From Mantamonas sphyraenae (lineage: Eukaryota; CRuMs; Mantamonadidae): a DNA stretch of 64,000 nucleotides. The notes below the pieces were generated by a model that ran no database searches, had not been told where the DNA came from, and saw only the letters and a list, made by a program, of their open reading frames with translations. The stretch is from positions 434,001-498,000 of the forward strand of contig JAPMXV010000051.1 in NCBI GenBank assembly GCA_026936335.1, written 5' to 3'. Shown here piece by piece: positions 10,882 to 21,351 of the stretch; the first letter of the stretch is position 1; every line of letters begins with the position of its first letter. The position numbers and the translations under genes were made by a program.

Positions 10882-13239
10882 GGCGCACCCGTGAGCACAC
10901 CCAGCTCCGGACCCAAGCCAAGCAACTCGTTGGGTGGTGCCTCGGGAGCACGCAACTTTGCCCAGTATCAGGACAACAGCGACGATGACGGGTTCGACAT
11001 GATGGATTCGGACACGGACGACGACGACCCTCCGCCTCCACCGCCTCCAGACGACACGTTGGACTTTGTGGACGACGATGAAGAGTGGAATGCAAGCTCG
11101 CCCGCCGTCGCCGCACGCAAGAAGCGCGACGCCGCGCAAACAAAGAACAACAACCCGCTGGCCAAGTTTGCCGATGACAGCGACGAAGGCGATGGCTTCG
11201 ACTTTACAGAATCGTCCAACGGCAAGTCTGGATCCTTGCCCTTCCGTGACGGCGACGCCACAGACGATGACTTTGAGTTGGACTTTAACGACGACGAGGA
11301 CGCCGATTTCACAGCCAAAATCAGCAAAATGCAAAAGGCAGCACCGCGTCTGATTGTACCCGACGACATCAAGGGCTCGGGACTCATTGCCAACGAGGGA
11401 CGCAAGGGGATCAACCGCTTCAAGGACGACGACGACGACGACAACTTTGACGATGCGTTTGAGGAGGACGGCTTCGACCGCCTGGACGACAGTGAGGAGG
11501 AGGAGGAAGAGGAGGAGGAGATCGACTTTGCAGCAAAGCTGAACCAGAAGATGCACGCAGTTGTGGACGACGAGTCGTCGGAGGAGGGCGACCCGTTTGA
11601 GTTTGAGGACACATTTGACGACGAAATCTTTGAGCACAACTACGAGCGTGATCAGTACGCCAAACAGGCGCAGGAAATCATGAACAAGATCACGCTGCTG
11701 CAGCCTGGCCAGAGCGAGGACGTGATTCTGGCCACGTGCACGAAGCTGATCGAAGTGTTCCGGGCCAACCCGGAGCAGCGTGGCCACCTGATCACGCACC
11801 ACGGTGTGATTCCCATCATGGAGATGCTGGAACTGAGCAACCCCAAGGTGTTGCACTCCATTCTGCGAGTGGTGAATCAGATTATCGAGGGCAACACGCA
11901 GATTCAGGAGAATCTGTGTTTGATTGGTGGCATTCCTGCAATCATGAAGTTTGCCGACCGATCATACCACCACAACATCCGCAGTGAGGCGTCACGCTTT
12001 GTGACGCAGATGTGTTTCACGAGCAAACTGACGCGCCAGATGTTTATTGCGTGCCGTGGTTTGCCTGTGCTGGTGGACTTTCTGGAACCGGACTACGAGA
12101 ACTACCGCGAAGTTGTGTTCCAAACCCTGGACAACATCCAGAGTGTGTTTGATCTGCAATCTCCAACGCCGCGCAACGACTTTTGCAGGCTGTTCGCCAA
12201 GGGCGGCCTCCTGGTGCGTCTGGTGACGGCGATGAAGAACATGTTGGACGACGCACAGGAACCGAGCGTGGTGACGACAAACCTGAACAAGGCGGCCAAG
12301 CTGCTGCTGACGTTTGCACATGCGGACAGCATTGTGAAGAAGGCCATGTGCAAGGGCAAAGTGCTGGATACGATCATGGAGATTCTGCCTGCGTTGGGCA
12401 CGCGCAGTGGTGCGCAGCTGAACGTGATGAAGGCGGTGAAGTACCTGTCGATGGATTCGACGACACTGGACAGCCTGCAGGAGCACGCAGTGTTCGAGAC
12501 GCTGATTCCGCTGCTGGAGACGACCAAGGGTTACGAGGCGTCCATGAAGCAGAAGATGCACAATGAGCTGCTGAACTGCCTGTATAATTTGTGCCGCATC
12601 AACAAACAGCGCCAGGAGCTCGCGGCGGAGAACGGAATCATTCCGCATTTGTTGGAAATCATCGAGGCCAACAGCCCGCTGAAACAGTTTGCGCTGCCGA
12701 TCTTTTGCGATCTTGCGCATGCGAGCAAGCTCGCACGCGAGGAACTGTACAGGAACAATGGCGTGCAGGCGTACCTGGAACTGCTGACGGACGACTTTTG
12801 GCAGATCACGGCACTGGATGCGCTTGCGGTGTGGCTGCAGAACGAGCCGCAGCAGGTGGAGGAGACACTGCAGCGAGACGAGAACGTGGCCATCCTTGTG
12901 ACGATGTTCAAGAACATCAAGGACCAACAGTTTGTGAAGATGCTCAACTCGTTCCTGCAGATTGTCCAAAACAGCATCAACGTGAACAAGGCGCTCGGCA
13001 AGTCGCAGTTTGTTGCGTCGCTGTGCCAGCGGTTGGACCACCCGGATGCTCGTGCGCGCATCAGCCTGTTGCAGCTGCTGACGTCCATCTACGAGTATTC
13101 GGGCAACCCGAAGGCTTTGGTGCAGGAGTTTCACCTGTACGAGGTGGTGGAGGAGCGTGTGCACCTGGACACCGCCGTGATGGCTCAAACCATGGCCAAC
13201 AACCTGCTGGAAGCGTTTGCAGCCAACCAGTTGATGTGA
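9393..13239 (+). CDS. Ste20/MAP3K-epsilon (Cdc7/SepH-type) kinase with ARM repeats
   Basis: Exons 9393-9563, 9770-9864, 10043-10302 and 10427-13239 give 1112 residues. The kinase domain begins almost at the start ([19 protein letters not shown]). It has the ATP lysine in VAIKQV (about residue 41), [10 protein letters not shown] (about 131), DFG (about 152) and GTPYWMAPE, so it looks active. The middle is Ser/Asp/Glu-rich with an 11-unit AGC repeat encoding serine and a PPPPPP run. From about residue 600 to the end are Armadillo/HEAT-like helices ([22 protein letters not shown] and similar). This order, kinase at the extreme N terminus plus C-terminal ARM repeats, is that of plant MAP3K-epsilon and the related Cdc7/SepH kinases of the septation/mitotic-exit pathway. 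A role in cytokinesis signalling is inferred from that family. It lies 73 bp from the convergent MINDY gene. Confidence 0.88.
10846..10878 (+). repeat. AGC trinucleotide repeat coding for polyserine
   Basis: Eleven AGC units in the linker between kinase and ARM region; a likely polymorphic coding microsatellite. Confidence 0.9.
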
Positions 13240-13293
13240 ACGAGCACGTGGGAGCGAGGGAGGAGCAGCATGAGGGGAAAATCAAAAAACAGC

Positions 13294-13299
13294 TTCATT
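13294..13299 (-). promoter_or_regulatory. AATGAA after MINDY stop, candidate poly(A) signal
   Basis: On the minus strand AATGAA lies 13 nt after the TGA of the MINDY gene, in the 73 bp convergent gap. Confidence 0.35.
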
Positions 13300-13312
13300 G
13301 ATTGAAGACGCT

Positions 13313-16300
13313 TCAAATGGACGGCGGCAGCTTGGTATGGAAACGAAGGCGCGCCTTTTCCCACTTTGTGCGCACAACCTTGAGGATGTCACTGGCATAG
13401 GTTTTCTCCACCTCGAGCTGTTTGTGGCGGGGTAGCATCTCGTAGGGTACCCAGTAGCAACGGCCGCAATCACCCAGGGGCTTGAGGCACTCCTTACACA
13501 TGAGGGCCTCCTCCTCGTTGATGGCCGCCCACACGGGAGGTTGCTTGAGGAAGCAGAAGCGACAGCGCCACTTGCCCTGCTGGTCGGGAATACCCTCTGG
13601 ATGTTCGTAGGGCTTGCCCGAGCCGTCGGACGGCCTGGGTGCTGTGCACACCTCGCACTGGTCATTGGAAGCCTTGTTTTCAACGGTGCATGCGGCACAC
13701 TTCCAATCCTTGGCCTCCTCTTCAGATGAGTCTTCTTCAGACGGGTCTGAAGCAGCGCCGTCGCCGTTGCCGTTGCCGGAGTCAGCAGATTGGGCTGCAG
13801 GCGGGTCGGGGCGCTTGGTTGTGCACATGCTGCACGTTTTGCGTGCTGTGGAGTTGACAACGGTGCATGCAAAGCAGCGCCATTCGTTGGGACCGACCTT
13901 GGGCAGACCCATTTCATCTGTGTCGTTGCTGTTGCTGTTGGTGTTGTTGTCCGAGGCAGCATTGTCGGGACGTGCGGTTGTGCAGGCTGTGCACTTTGCC
14001 GACCCCTTTTCGTTGACCAGAGTGCACGAGGGACACTTCCATTGGCCTTTTTTGAGTTTGCGGTCGGGCGACTCGAGCACGACTTCGTACTCCCAGTCGT
14101 CGTCCTGTTCGTTGCGCCTGCGCGACACCACCTGGAGCACCTTCAAATTGCCATCTTTGTCCCAGATGCTTGCCTTTTGGGCCTCCTCTTCCTCAGTGGA
14201 CGGTTTGGAATCGCCGGTGGCTTGCGGCTGGTCCCCGCTCCCAGATGCCTCGACTGTGTCGTCTGTTGTCACACTGGTGGTTGAAGTTTCAGTGGAGGTG
14301 GACGTTGTGGTGGTTGTGGTTGTGGTGGTGGAGGAGGAGGAGCTTGACGACGAGGTCTCTGGTTCCGGATCTGCAAACACAATGGTCATTTCGCCCACGC
14401 AGGGAGGGTGTCCGTTGAAGTGGAAGAGATCGTAGTGGCGCTCGCCGTTGGGCAGCGCGTCCTCCGTGCTGGTCTGCATGTGCTCCGCGCTGAGTTCGCT
14501 GCGCAGAAGAGACTTTTGGCGGACCAAGGAAGGGTTGGCGGATGTGTTGCCATCACCGCCGGCTGACTCTTGGGCTGGGTCTTCTGTGGACGTTGTGTCT
14601 GTGTCTGCAGACTTGCCGACACTGTCTGTGGACGCTTCGGTGGTGGAGTTGGACACAGACGACTCTGTGGTTGGTGTGGCATCTGTGTCGTCGGTTGTGG
14701 TGGCATCGGCTGACTGGTCGTCGTTGCTGGCACTGTTGTTGACGCTGGTGCTTGAGTTGGCGCTGGTGTCATTGGTGTTGTTGGGCAGTGCAGCTGCGCC
14801 TGCACCTTCCCACAGAATCATTGGATCGAGGGCGTAAAGGACAGTGTAGTGTGTGCCAGAGTGGCAGATCCAGATAGGGAAAGAGGGGCACTTGAATCGG
14901 TCGCCGACGAGCTTGAAGTACACGGCTTCGGCCTCTTGGGCTGTGAGGAAGCCGGTGTCGACCGGAGGACGCGGTGGAGGTACGCGCACCTCTGCTGTGT
15001 TGTCATGCACGGTCGACTGTGGATCGGATGCACCGTCGGTGGTGGCAGTACCGTCAGTGTTGGGCTGTGGTTCGGCGGGTGTGTCCTTGGGTGGATCCGC
15101 TGTGTCAGTCGGCACGTAGTAGGTGGCGCCCTGCTTGCGGGGCGTAGAACACGTGTCACAGCTGAGTAGCTTGCGTTGGTTTTCCATAGTGCACGCGTGG
15201 CAACGCCACACCTGATGGTCGGGCACTTCGTTGTTGTTGTTGTTGCTGTTGTAGGTGTCGGTGGCACTCTGGGGCCTGTCACCATCACACACGCTGCACT
15301 TTTTCTTGTCCAACTTGTTGATGACCGTACATGTGGTGCAGCGCCACTCGTCGCCAGCAAGAGGCACCTGGTCTTCGGGCGGGGCCAGCGTTTCGGGGTC
15401 TGCAAATTTGTCGTCGTTGTCGTCGACGTCTGCAATGGCCTGGCCAATGGTGACCAGGTTGACCAGCGCCTGTGTGCAAAAGCCATACTCGCCAATGACG
15501 AGGGAAGTCGTGCTGACGTCGTCCTTCATGTCGTCTCGGACGACGTCGACGCCGCGGGTCAATACCAGCGAGTACAGGAAGAGGATGAGTCCGCCGGGCC
15601 TCTGGTAGGACCCAATGTACTTGTCCACAAAGGCCACGAGTTCATCGCGTGTGCGGAGGGTGAACAGTAGCACATTGTCCATCTGGAAAAGCGAGAATTC
15701 GGGCTCGCCCAAGACCGTCTGCTGGTCCACGACCATGACACAGGGGACGTCGTCGTCGCTGGCGTCGGCGGTGGAGGTCTGCTCGCCACTCTGTTCCGTT
15801 GTGTCGGAGGGCGAGTCGCCCTGACCCTGCTGTGCGTCTTGGACCTGTTGGGAGGGAAGCGCCCGGGATTGCCACACCGAGTTGACCAGAGCCAGCTTGA
15901 GGGCAGCCTGCACGTGTTCAGCAGGCTGCTCGAGAATGGCCTGGCGCTGGGCGACAGTCATCTGCAGAGAGTGCGTGACATTGCGTCGCGGGGAGATTGG
16001 GATTGAGGGAAGGTGTGTGTGAGCAGAAAGGGGGGATGGAGGGACGACTGAGGAGTGACGCAAACACACACACACACACACACACAGACGGAATGTTCCT
16101 GCTGGTGTTTGGTATTCTCACCTCTGCATCGTCAAAGAGTAGATGGCGCAGTAGGCGTGCCTGGATGCCTGCAAGAACACCGCAGGGGCCATTGCGCGGC
16201 TGGTGGAAGCCGATGGCCGTCGGGTAGCGGCTGCTCGTGTCGCCCTTGTCCGTGGAGCCGTCTGCAAACTCGAACCCTTTGGTGAACCAGATTTCGTAGA

Positions 16301-16469
16301 CGTCGGCCAGCTCGTAGTCGGTGAGGTACATGGGCCACACGATGTTGCGTACGGCCTCGAGGGTCTCAAAGGAGCCTTGCTGGAACTCTGCGGATTCGGA
16401 CATGGAGGTTTTGGTTGGCGGGGAGAGGGGGAGACCCGACGTGGGTGCAGCGAAATCGGGAAGATTCAT
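13313..16469 (-). CDS. MINDY-3/4-type (FAM188) deubiquitinase with RanBP2 zinc fingers
   Basis: Exons 16122-16469 and 13313-15961 give 998 residues. The N-terminal part carries the MINDY catalytic cysteine motif NGPCGVLAGIQARLLRHLLF (Cys about residue 94), closely resembling GGPCAVIAPVQAFLLKKLLF of animal MINDY-3. The catalytic His is probably in THYTVLYAL (about 485), and the C terminus (VVRTKWEKARLRFHTKLPPSI) matches the end of the MINDY fold. Members trim Lys48-linked ubiquitin chains. Five RanBP2-type zinc fingers of the form WxCxxCTxxN...CxxC lie at about residues 322, 368, 754, 808 and 868, with one more CxxC pair near 913. The first two sit between catalytic Cys and His, the others before the C-terminal end of the fold; RanBP2 fingers often bind ubiquitin. 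Acidic and Ser/Thr-rich spacers separate them. ATG 16403 is an alternative start. Confidence 0.85.
16064..16086. repeat. AC dinucleotide repeat in MINDY intron
   Basis: Alternating AC tract within the single intron (15962-16121) of the MINDY gene. Confidence 0.9.
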
Positions 16470-16561
16470 GGCGAGGAGGACACTCAGTGTGTCGATGGTG
16501 TGCAGGTGTCTGGCAATGCAGAATGCAGAATCGTGCGGCGGGGGAGACAAGGCAAAGACTC

Positions 16562-18264
16562 ATGCAGGCTGTGATTCCACAGAACAACCTGCAGTTGTTC
16601 TACAAGGTACTGCAGTGTTGCTCTAAGGTGGGCGACTCTGTGTACCTGGAGTTCAGCAAGAGTGCAGCCACTCTGCGAGCGCTCAACTCGTCGCGCTCTG
16701 CGTTCTTTGCGTTCCAGTTCTCCAAGCGCTTCTTTGCGTCGTACCTAGTCAAGGGCCAGCAGACATGCAAGTGTACAGTTCCAATCAAGGTAAGTGAGGC
16801 GCAGAGACACCACAGAGTGCATTTGCGTGTGTGTGTGGGCGAGAGAGACGAGAGAGCGACGGAGGTGAGCGATCACTCACCCCGGGCGAGGTTCCCGGCC
16901 ATCGCCGGCACACTGCAGTCCTGCCTGGCCATCTTCAAGGGCAACATGGGCACTGAGCGCTGCATGATGCAGTTGGATCAAGAAGAGTCACGCCTTGTGT
17001 TTGAATTGCACAGCATGCAAGGTAAGAAGCGGGGTGAAGGGGCGGGGGCGAGTTGAGTGATCAGGAACTCTCGGGAACGAGTGAACCCAGGCTGACACGG
17101 AACGGATGGACGACATGGGGCACGAACGACGCAAAAGGCATCAAAAAGAAGTTCAAGTTGACATACGAAGAGCGTGAAGGTCTTCAGGCTGTGTATTCGA
17201 AGGAAAAGTCGCCCAACAAGATCCGTGTGAAGCCAAAGACGCTGAGCGACTGCATGGCCAACTTCCACAACACGCTGCGAGAAATCAGTATCAGCGCAAG
17301 TGCAGACTTTCTGCAGCTGAAAAGCTACTCGGACGACACAGCCGATCTGGGCAAGCAGCTGAAGACGGAACTGAGTGTGGACAGCCGCGACTTTGACGAC
17401 TACCGTCTGAGCCACGAGAGCAAGGACATCACATTCTGTGTCAAGGAGTTCAAAGCCATCTTGCACTTTGCCGAGGTGGCGACGGGCCTGCCGCTGTCGA
17501 TGTACTTTGACAAGGCGGGCGACCCTGTGTTGTTTGCGACGGCGTTGGGCTCGGATTTCATTGCCGACTTTCTGCTGGCCACGATGATGGACACGCCGTC
17601 CACGTCGACACAACAGACGACAAACACGGGTATGGGCAGTCAGATGTCCACAGACTCGCCGATGGTGGCCAGCGGACACTCGCAGCCAATCTCGCAATCG
17701 CAGCTTTCGCAGGTGAGCTCCATCCAGACACCCGAGGTGAGTGCGATGTCGACGTCGTCATCATCGTCATCGTCATCTTCCTCTTTGTCGATTGTGGCGA
17801 CACCAGAGAATGCACACGACATGCAGATTGCATACAACGCACAGAGGTCGGCTGCAGGCGCAAACACAGGCAGCAGCGGGGTGGGAAGCGGACGCCAGGG
17901 GGCACAGAAGCGCACAAGAAGCGATGCGGGAATGGAGGTGGAGTTGATTACGCGCAACGCACGCGACACAACTGTACAGGCGTCGACAACCACGAGCAAC
18001 ATCAACAGCAGCAGCAGCAGCAGTAGCAGCAGTAGCAGTAGCAGCAGGAGGTCAGAGACGGCGCAGGACGATGATGCTGAGGGTGAAGACAGCGCCAAGA
18101 AGCGAAGGCTGGATTCGTCGGCCAGTGGACGCACAGCAAGCACGGTGTCGACCGTGGTGACAACGCCGATCTCGTCTTCGCGCATGTTGTTTGGCATGGT
18201 GCAACAGCCCGGAGCACGTCAAGGAGGACCCGGGGCAAGTGGGAGACGACGAAGACGACGATGA
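16562..18264 (+). CDS. RAD9: RAD9, 9-1-1 DNA-damage checkpoint clamp subunit
   Basis: Exons 16562-16789, 16919-17021 and 17138-18264 give 485 residues. The PCNA-like region (about residues 1-270) matches animal RAD9: NSSRSAF near residue 45, LHSMQGIKKKFKLTYEEREGLQAVY, and CVKEFKAILHFAEVATGLPLSMYFDKAG..FLLATM. RAD9 pairs with HUS1 and RAD1 to form the clamp loaded at damaged DNA to activate ATR. The tail is Ser/Gln-rich and unstructured, as in other RAD9 proteins, and ends near SSRMLFGMV, which resembles the RSLFFGSI motif of human RAD9. After this the frame used ends in an Arg run at 18264, whereas the +1 frame encodes a long Asp/Glu tail ending PSSFPGL with a stop at 18344-18346. The acidic version looks more natural, so the 3' end may be wrong by a one-base insertion. 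Divergent from MINDY (92 bp). Confidence 0.88.
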
Positions 18265-18390
18265 CGATGACTATGATGATGATGACGACGACGACGACGA
18301 GGACGCAAACGACGAGCCCATTCCTTCGTCGTTTCCGGGCCTGTGATCAGGTCGCAAACAACACGTTCCATTTGACCCAACAAATCCGCG

Positions 18391-18396
18391 TTCATT
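18391..18396 (-). promoter_or_regulatory. AATGAA overlapping the TMEM17 stop, candidate poly(A) signal
   Basis: On the minus strand the TAA stop of the TMEM17 gene is followed immediately by TGAA, so AATGAA overlaps the stop. Confidence 0.35.
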
Positions 18397-19281
18397 ATTC
18401 GCGCGCTGCGCCTGTTGACCGTGCAACAGGCCGGCGCTGCACGTTTGTGTGCAGGGGTTGCAGAGCGATGGCACCCTGCGGGGTGTCTGCCGCGTAGTCT
18501 TCTTCGTCCTCCTCTTCATAGTCGTCTGTGCCTGCAGCCTGGCCGTCTGTACGCGGCTGGTCCGACTCTGTGAGTTTGGAGAGGAAGAACGTGGTGGTTT
18601 GTGTATCGATGAGGGTCTTGAAGGTCGTCCACGACCAGTAGGCTTGAGGCGCAAGGAAGAGCGCCATCATGACATTGAGGGCCACCTCGATAGGATACAC
18701 CAGCGCCTGCCCTGTCATCATAAAGATGACAATGCCAAGCTGGGGAAACACACACAGGATGCTGAAAGCAAAGAGCTGCGGCACCTTTTCGCTGATGTTG
18801 CCGCTGAAGCCAAACAACAGCCGCAGCGGCTCAACCAGGCACCAGAACGAGAAAAAGATGATGCCCATGACTCGATCTGCTGTGCGTGTAAACACAAATG
18901 TGCTCAGCTGCGGGCGAAGAAGGCGTGTGTTTGAGTCAGCCCGCTGCATGGAGTGGGTCGTGCGCAGCGCCGCGCGCTTACCTTGTGGTCCAGCACCAAG
19001 GCCTCCAGGATAATGTACACGGCCGACAGAAAGGCATTGAAGTAAAGCAACACTTGCAGGGGCAGGCTGGACACCACAGCGGAATCTGTAGCATGGGAAC
19101 AGGGTCAGCGGTGTGCCTGCAAAGCGGGACACGGAGAAACGGCTTGGCGCCATTTGGCCTTGACAATCCTCAACTCACTCTCCAGCATGCCCTGTGCATC
19201 GGAATCGCTTGGTAGAGTGCGCGCCTCGGGAACCATGCGCTCTGTAAAGTCCCGCAGCGCTCGATCCACGCGCTGCTGCAT
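18395..19281 (-). CDS. TMEM17: TMEM17-like ciliary transition-zone membrane protein
   Basis: Exons 19179-19281, 18982-19085 and 18395-18907 give 239 residues from ATG 19281. Similarity to animal TMEM17 is clear: SAVVSSLPLQVLLYFN matches EMVSSLALQMSLYFN, and RLLFGFSGNISEKVPQLFAF matches RLYLGYVGNLQEKVPELAGF. Four membrane segments are expected, with an acidic cytoplasmic tail (EEEDEEDYAADT). TMEM17 belongs to the MKS module of the ciliary transition zone that gates entry of membrane proteins. In-frame ATGs further upstream at 19341 and 19356 would extend the N terminus, the last one abutting the BBS4 start; homology to TMEM17 begins about the first Met chosen here. The gene shares a very short divergent promoter with BBS4, another cilium gene. 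Confidence 0.85.
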
Positions 19282-19354
19282 TGTGGGGCCGAAAAGGACG
19301 TGGGACGGGTCGGTTTGCCAGCGCCGGCGCTGCCATCCCATCCTTGTCCCTTCC

Positions 19355-19405
19355 ATGGCAGAGTCCATCGACGCAGGCTCATCGTCCTCGTCTTCTGCCA
19401 ACACA

Positions 19406-19438
<33 letters not shown>

Positions 19439-21222
19439 TCATCAAGCGAGAGTGGGCCGCAGAAGCGTGGGTCGTCCTCACTCAAGTCGCTGGTCAGCAC
19501 AAACAGCACCCAGCGCGAACGTCGCAATTGGCTCATCCATCAGCTCTATGTCCGTCGCTCCTTTGATGACTGCGACAAAATCATTGAGGAGCAGCTGCGC
19601 GAAACAAAGGGCCAGTGCGAGTATGCCCTGTACATCAAAGGTGCGCTCCCTCGTCTTTCCTGCCCTCCTGAGGCTGCCCCACCCTCCGTTACTCACACTC
19701 CTGTGTCTCCGTCCGTCTCTGGCTGCCTCTCATCTCCTTTCGGTTCGCCACTCCTGCCCTCTTGTGCCCCGGCCACGCGTGATCCTTTTGCCGCCGCGCA
19801 GCGCTCATCCAAAGGCACCACGGCAAGGTGCAAGAGTCTCTCGCACTGTTCCAACAGGCCACCATGCTCAACCCCAACAATGTCAGCAACCTCAAACAGG
19901 TTGGCCGTTCCCTGTATGTTGCCCCACAAGCGTCCTGCTGGCCATTTTTGTGCCGTCGCGCGCCAACTAACCCTTCCTTTGCCCGCTCCCGCTGCAGCTA
20001 CCTCCTCGGTAAACACCGTGCCGCCATCGAGGTGTACCAGGAAGCCTCCAAGCTCGTCAAGAATGACTGGGAGATTCTGCACAACCAGGCCCTGTGCTAC
20101 ATGTACATGCAGGAGTATGCAAAGGTATGTTTGCCGTTTCCCCTCTCCCCCCGCGGGTTCCCAGCCCACACCCCCGCATCACATACTGACTCCCGGCCCG
20201 CATGCTCTCCTTCACAGGCCATCAAGTACTTTCGTCGCGCAAACATGGTGCAGAGACATGACGCCACCTACTTCCAGCTCGGCAAGGCGTACACCCTGCA
20301 AAAGGATCTCGACAACGCCGTTGCCGTGTTTGAAGAGGCCCGCGAGTATGTTATCTGCCCCATCTTCACACACCCTTCAGCCATTCTCCCCAACACCCCC
20401 CTTCCCCCGTCCTTGCCCTTGCTTCCACACCCACCCTTCTCACACCCACTGTCTGTGGCACAGCTTTTCGCCAGAGAACCCAGAGATCCTCGCGGCCTTG
20501 GGTCTCCTTTACCTGCGGACAAAGGACCAGAGCAACGCTCCTTCCGCCTGGGTGCCTCACTGGCCATCGATCAAACCAACCCCAAAACCAATCTGGCGTT
20601 TGCTTCGATCATGCAGGAGAACGGCGCGTTTGAAGACGCCCTCATCAAGTACCGCATCGTCGCCGTCAAGACCCCCAACAGCCCGCAGCTATGGAACAAC
20701 GTCGGCCTGTGCTTCTTTAGCAAACACAACCACACTGCAGCTGTGTCTTGTCTCAAGCGCGCTCTCTATCTCGCGCCTTTTGAGTGGATCATTGCCTACA
20801 ACTTGGGCATTGTCCACTTGTGCCAAAAGCAGTACGCTTCGGCCTTCCACTTTCTCAGTGCCTGCATCAACTTGCATCCCACCTACCCAGAGGCCTTTAT
20901 GTACCTTGGCGTCGCCCTCTCCCGCCTCGAGGACTTTGACAACTCCTGCTCAGCCTACGAGCGCGCCATCCAGCTCGCTCCGTCCAACCATCTCTTGTAC
21001 CTCAACTACGCCATCTCACTTATGCTCAACGACGAGCAGGATGCCTCCATGGACGTCTTCCTCCGCTTTGAGGAGGTCTTTCGCGCCCTCGATTCCGACC
21101 AGCAGCGTGCAGACCCAGACGTAGTCCAGCAGCGCATCCTCCTTGCACGCAAGCTCGGCATCGATCTTTCGTCCAACTCCACAGGCAACAAACAGCAAAA
21201 GGCGTCGTCCGAGAAGGACTAG
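19355..21222 (+). CDS. BBS4: BBS4, TPR subunit of the BBSome (with a frame change)
   Basis: Exons 19355-19640, 19802-19913, 19998-20124, 20218-20345 and 20464-21222. After a polyserine N terminus the protein follows animal BBS4 almost residue by residue: NWLIHQLYVRRSFDDCDKII, QGRSLYLLGKHRAAIEVY-like TPR helices, FSPENPEILAALGLLYL, LWNNVGLCFF, SCLKRALYLAPFEW and YASAFHFLSACI. TPR repeats fill about residues 50-440. BBS4 is part of the BBSome coat that carries membrane cargo in cilia and binds the PCM1/dynactin system in animals. The exon sum is not a multiple of three: near 20537-20542 the conserved sequence moves to another frame (..KDQSNA then FRLGASLAIDQTNPK..), as if one base were missing or two extra. 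The stop is TAG. The identity is certain; whether the frame change is real or an assembly error is open. Confidence 0.92.
19407..19437 (+). repeat. CAG/AGC repeat coding for polyserine in BBS4
   Basis: Uninterrupted trinucleotide run near the BBS4 N terminus; encodes serine in the BBS4 frame and a Leu run on the opposite strand. Confidence 0.9.
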
Positions 21223-21309
21223 GTCCTCCACAGGCTCTGAACAAACTGTCTGTGGGTTTCTCCTGCATTCTCTGCTCGTCATGTTGCTCCTCTCCACTCT
21301 CCACACTCT

Positions 21310-21341
21310 CCATCATCATCATCACGCACGCACGCACGCAC
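21310..21341. repeat. CAT and ACGC short repeats between BBS4 and clathrin
   Basis: Four CAT units followed by tandem ACGC/GCAC units in the 129 bp convergent gap. Confidence 0.85.
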
Positions 21342-21351
21342 CTCCTAGCAT

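Noticed and set aside
18241-18302. GAC/GAT minisatellite as a regulatory repeat
   Set aside because: It is better explained as coding for the acidic RAD9 tail in the +1 frame.
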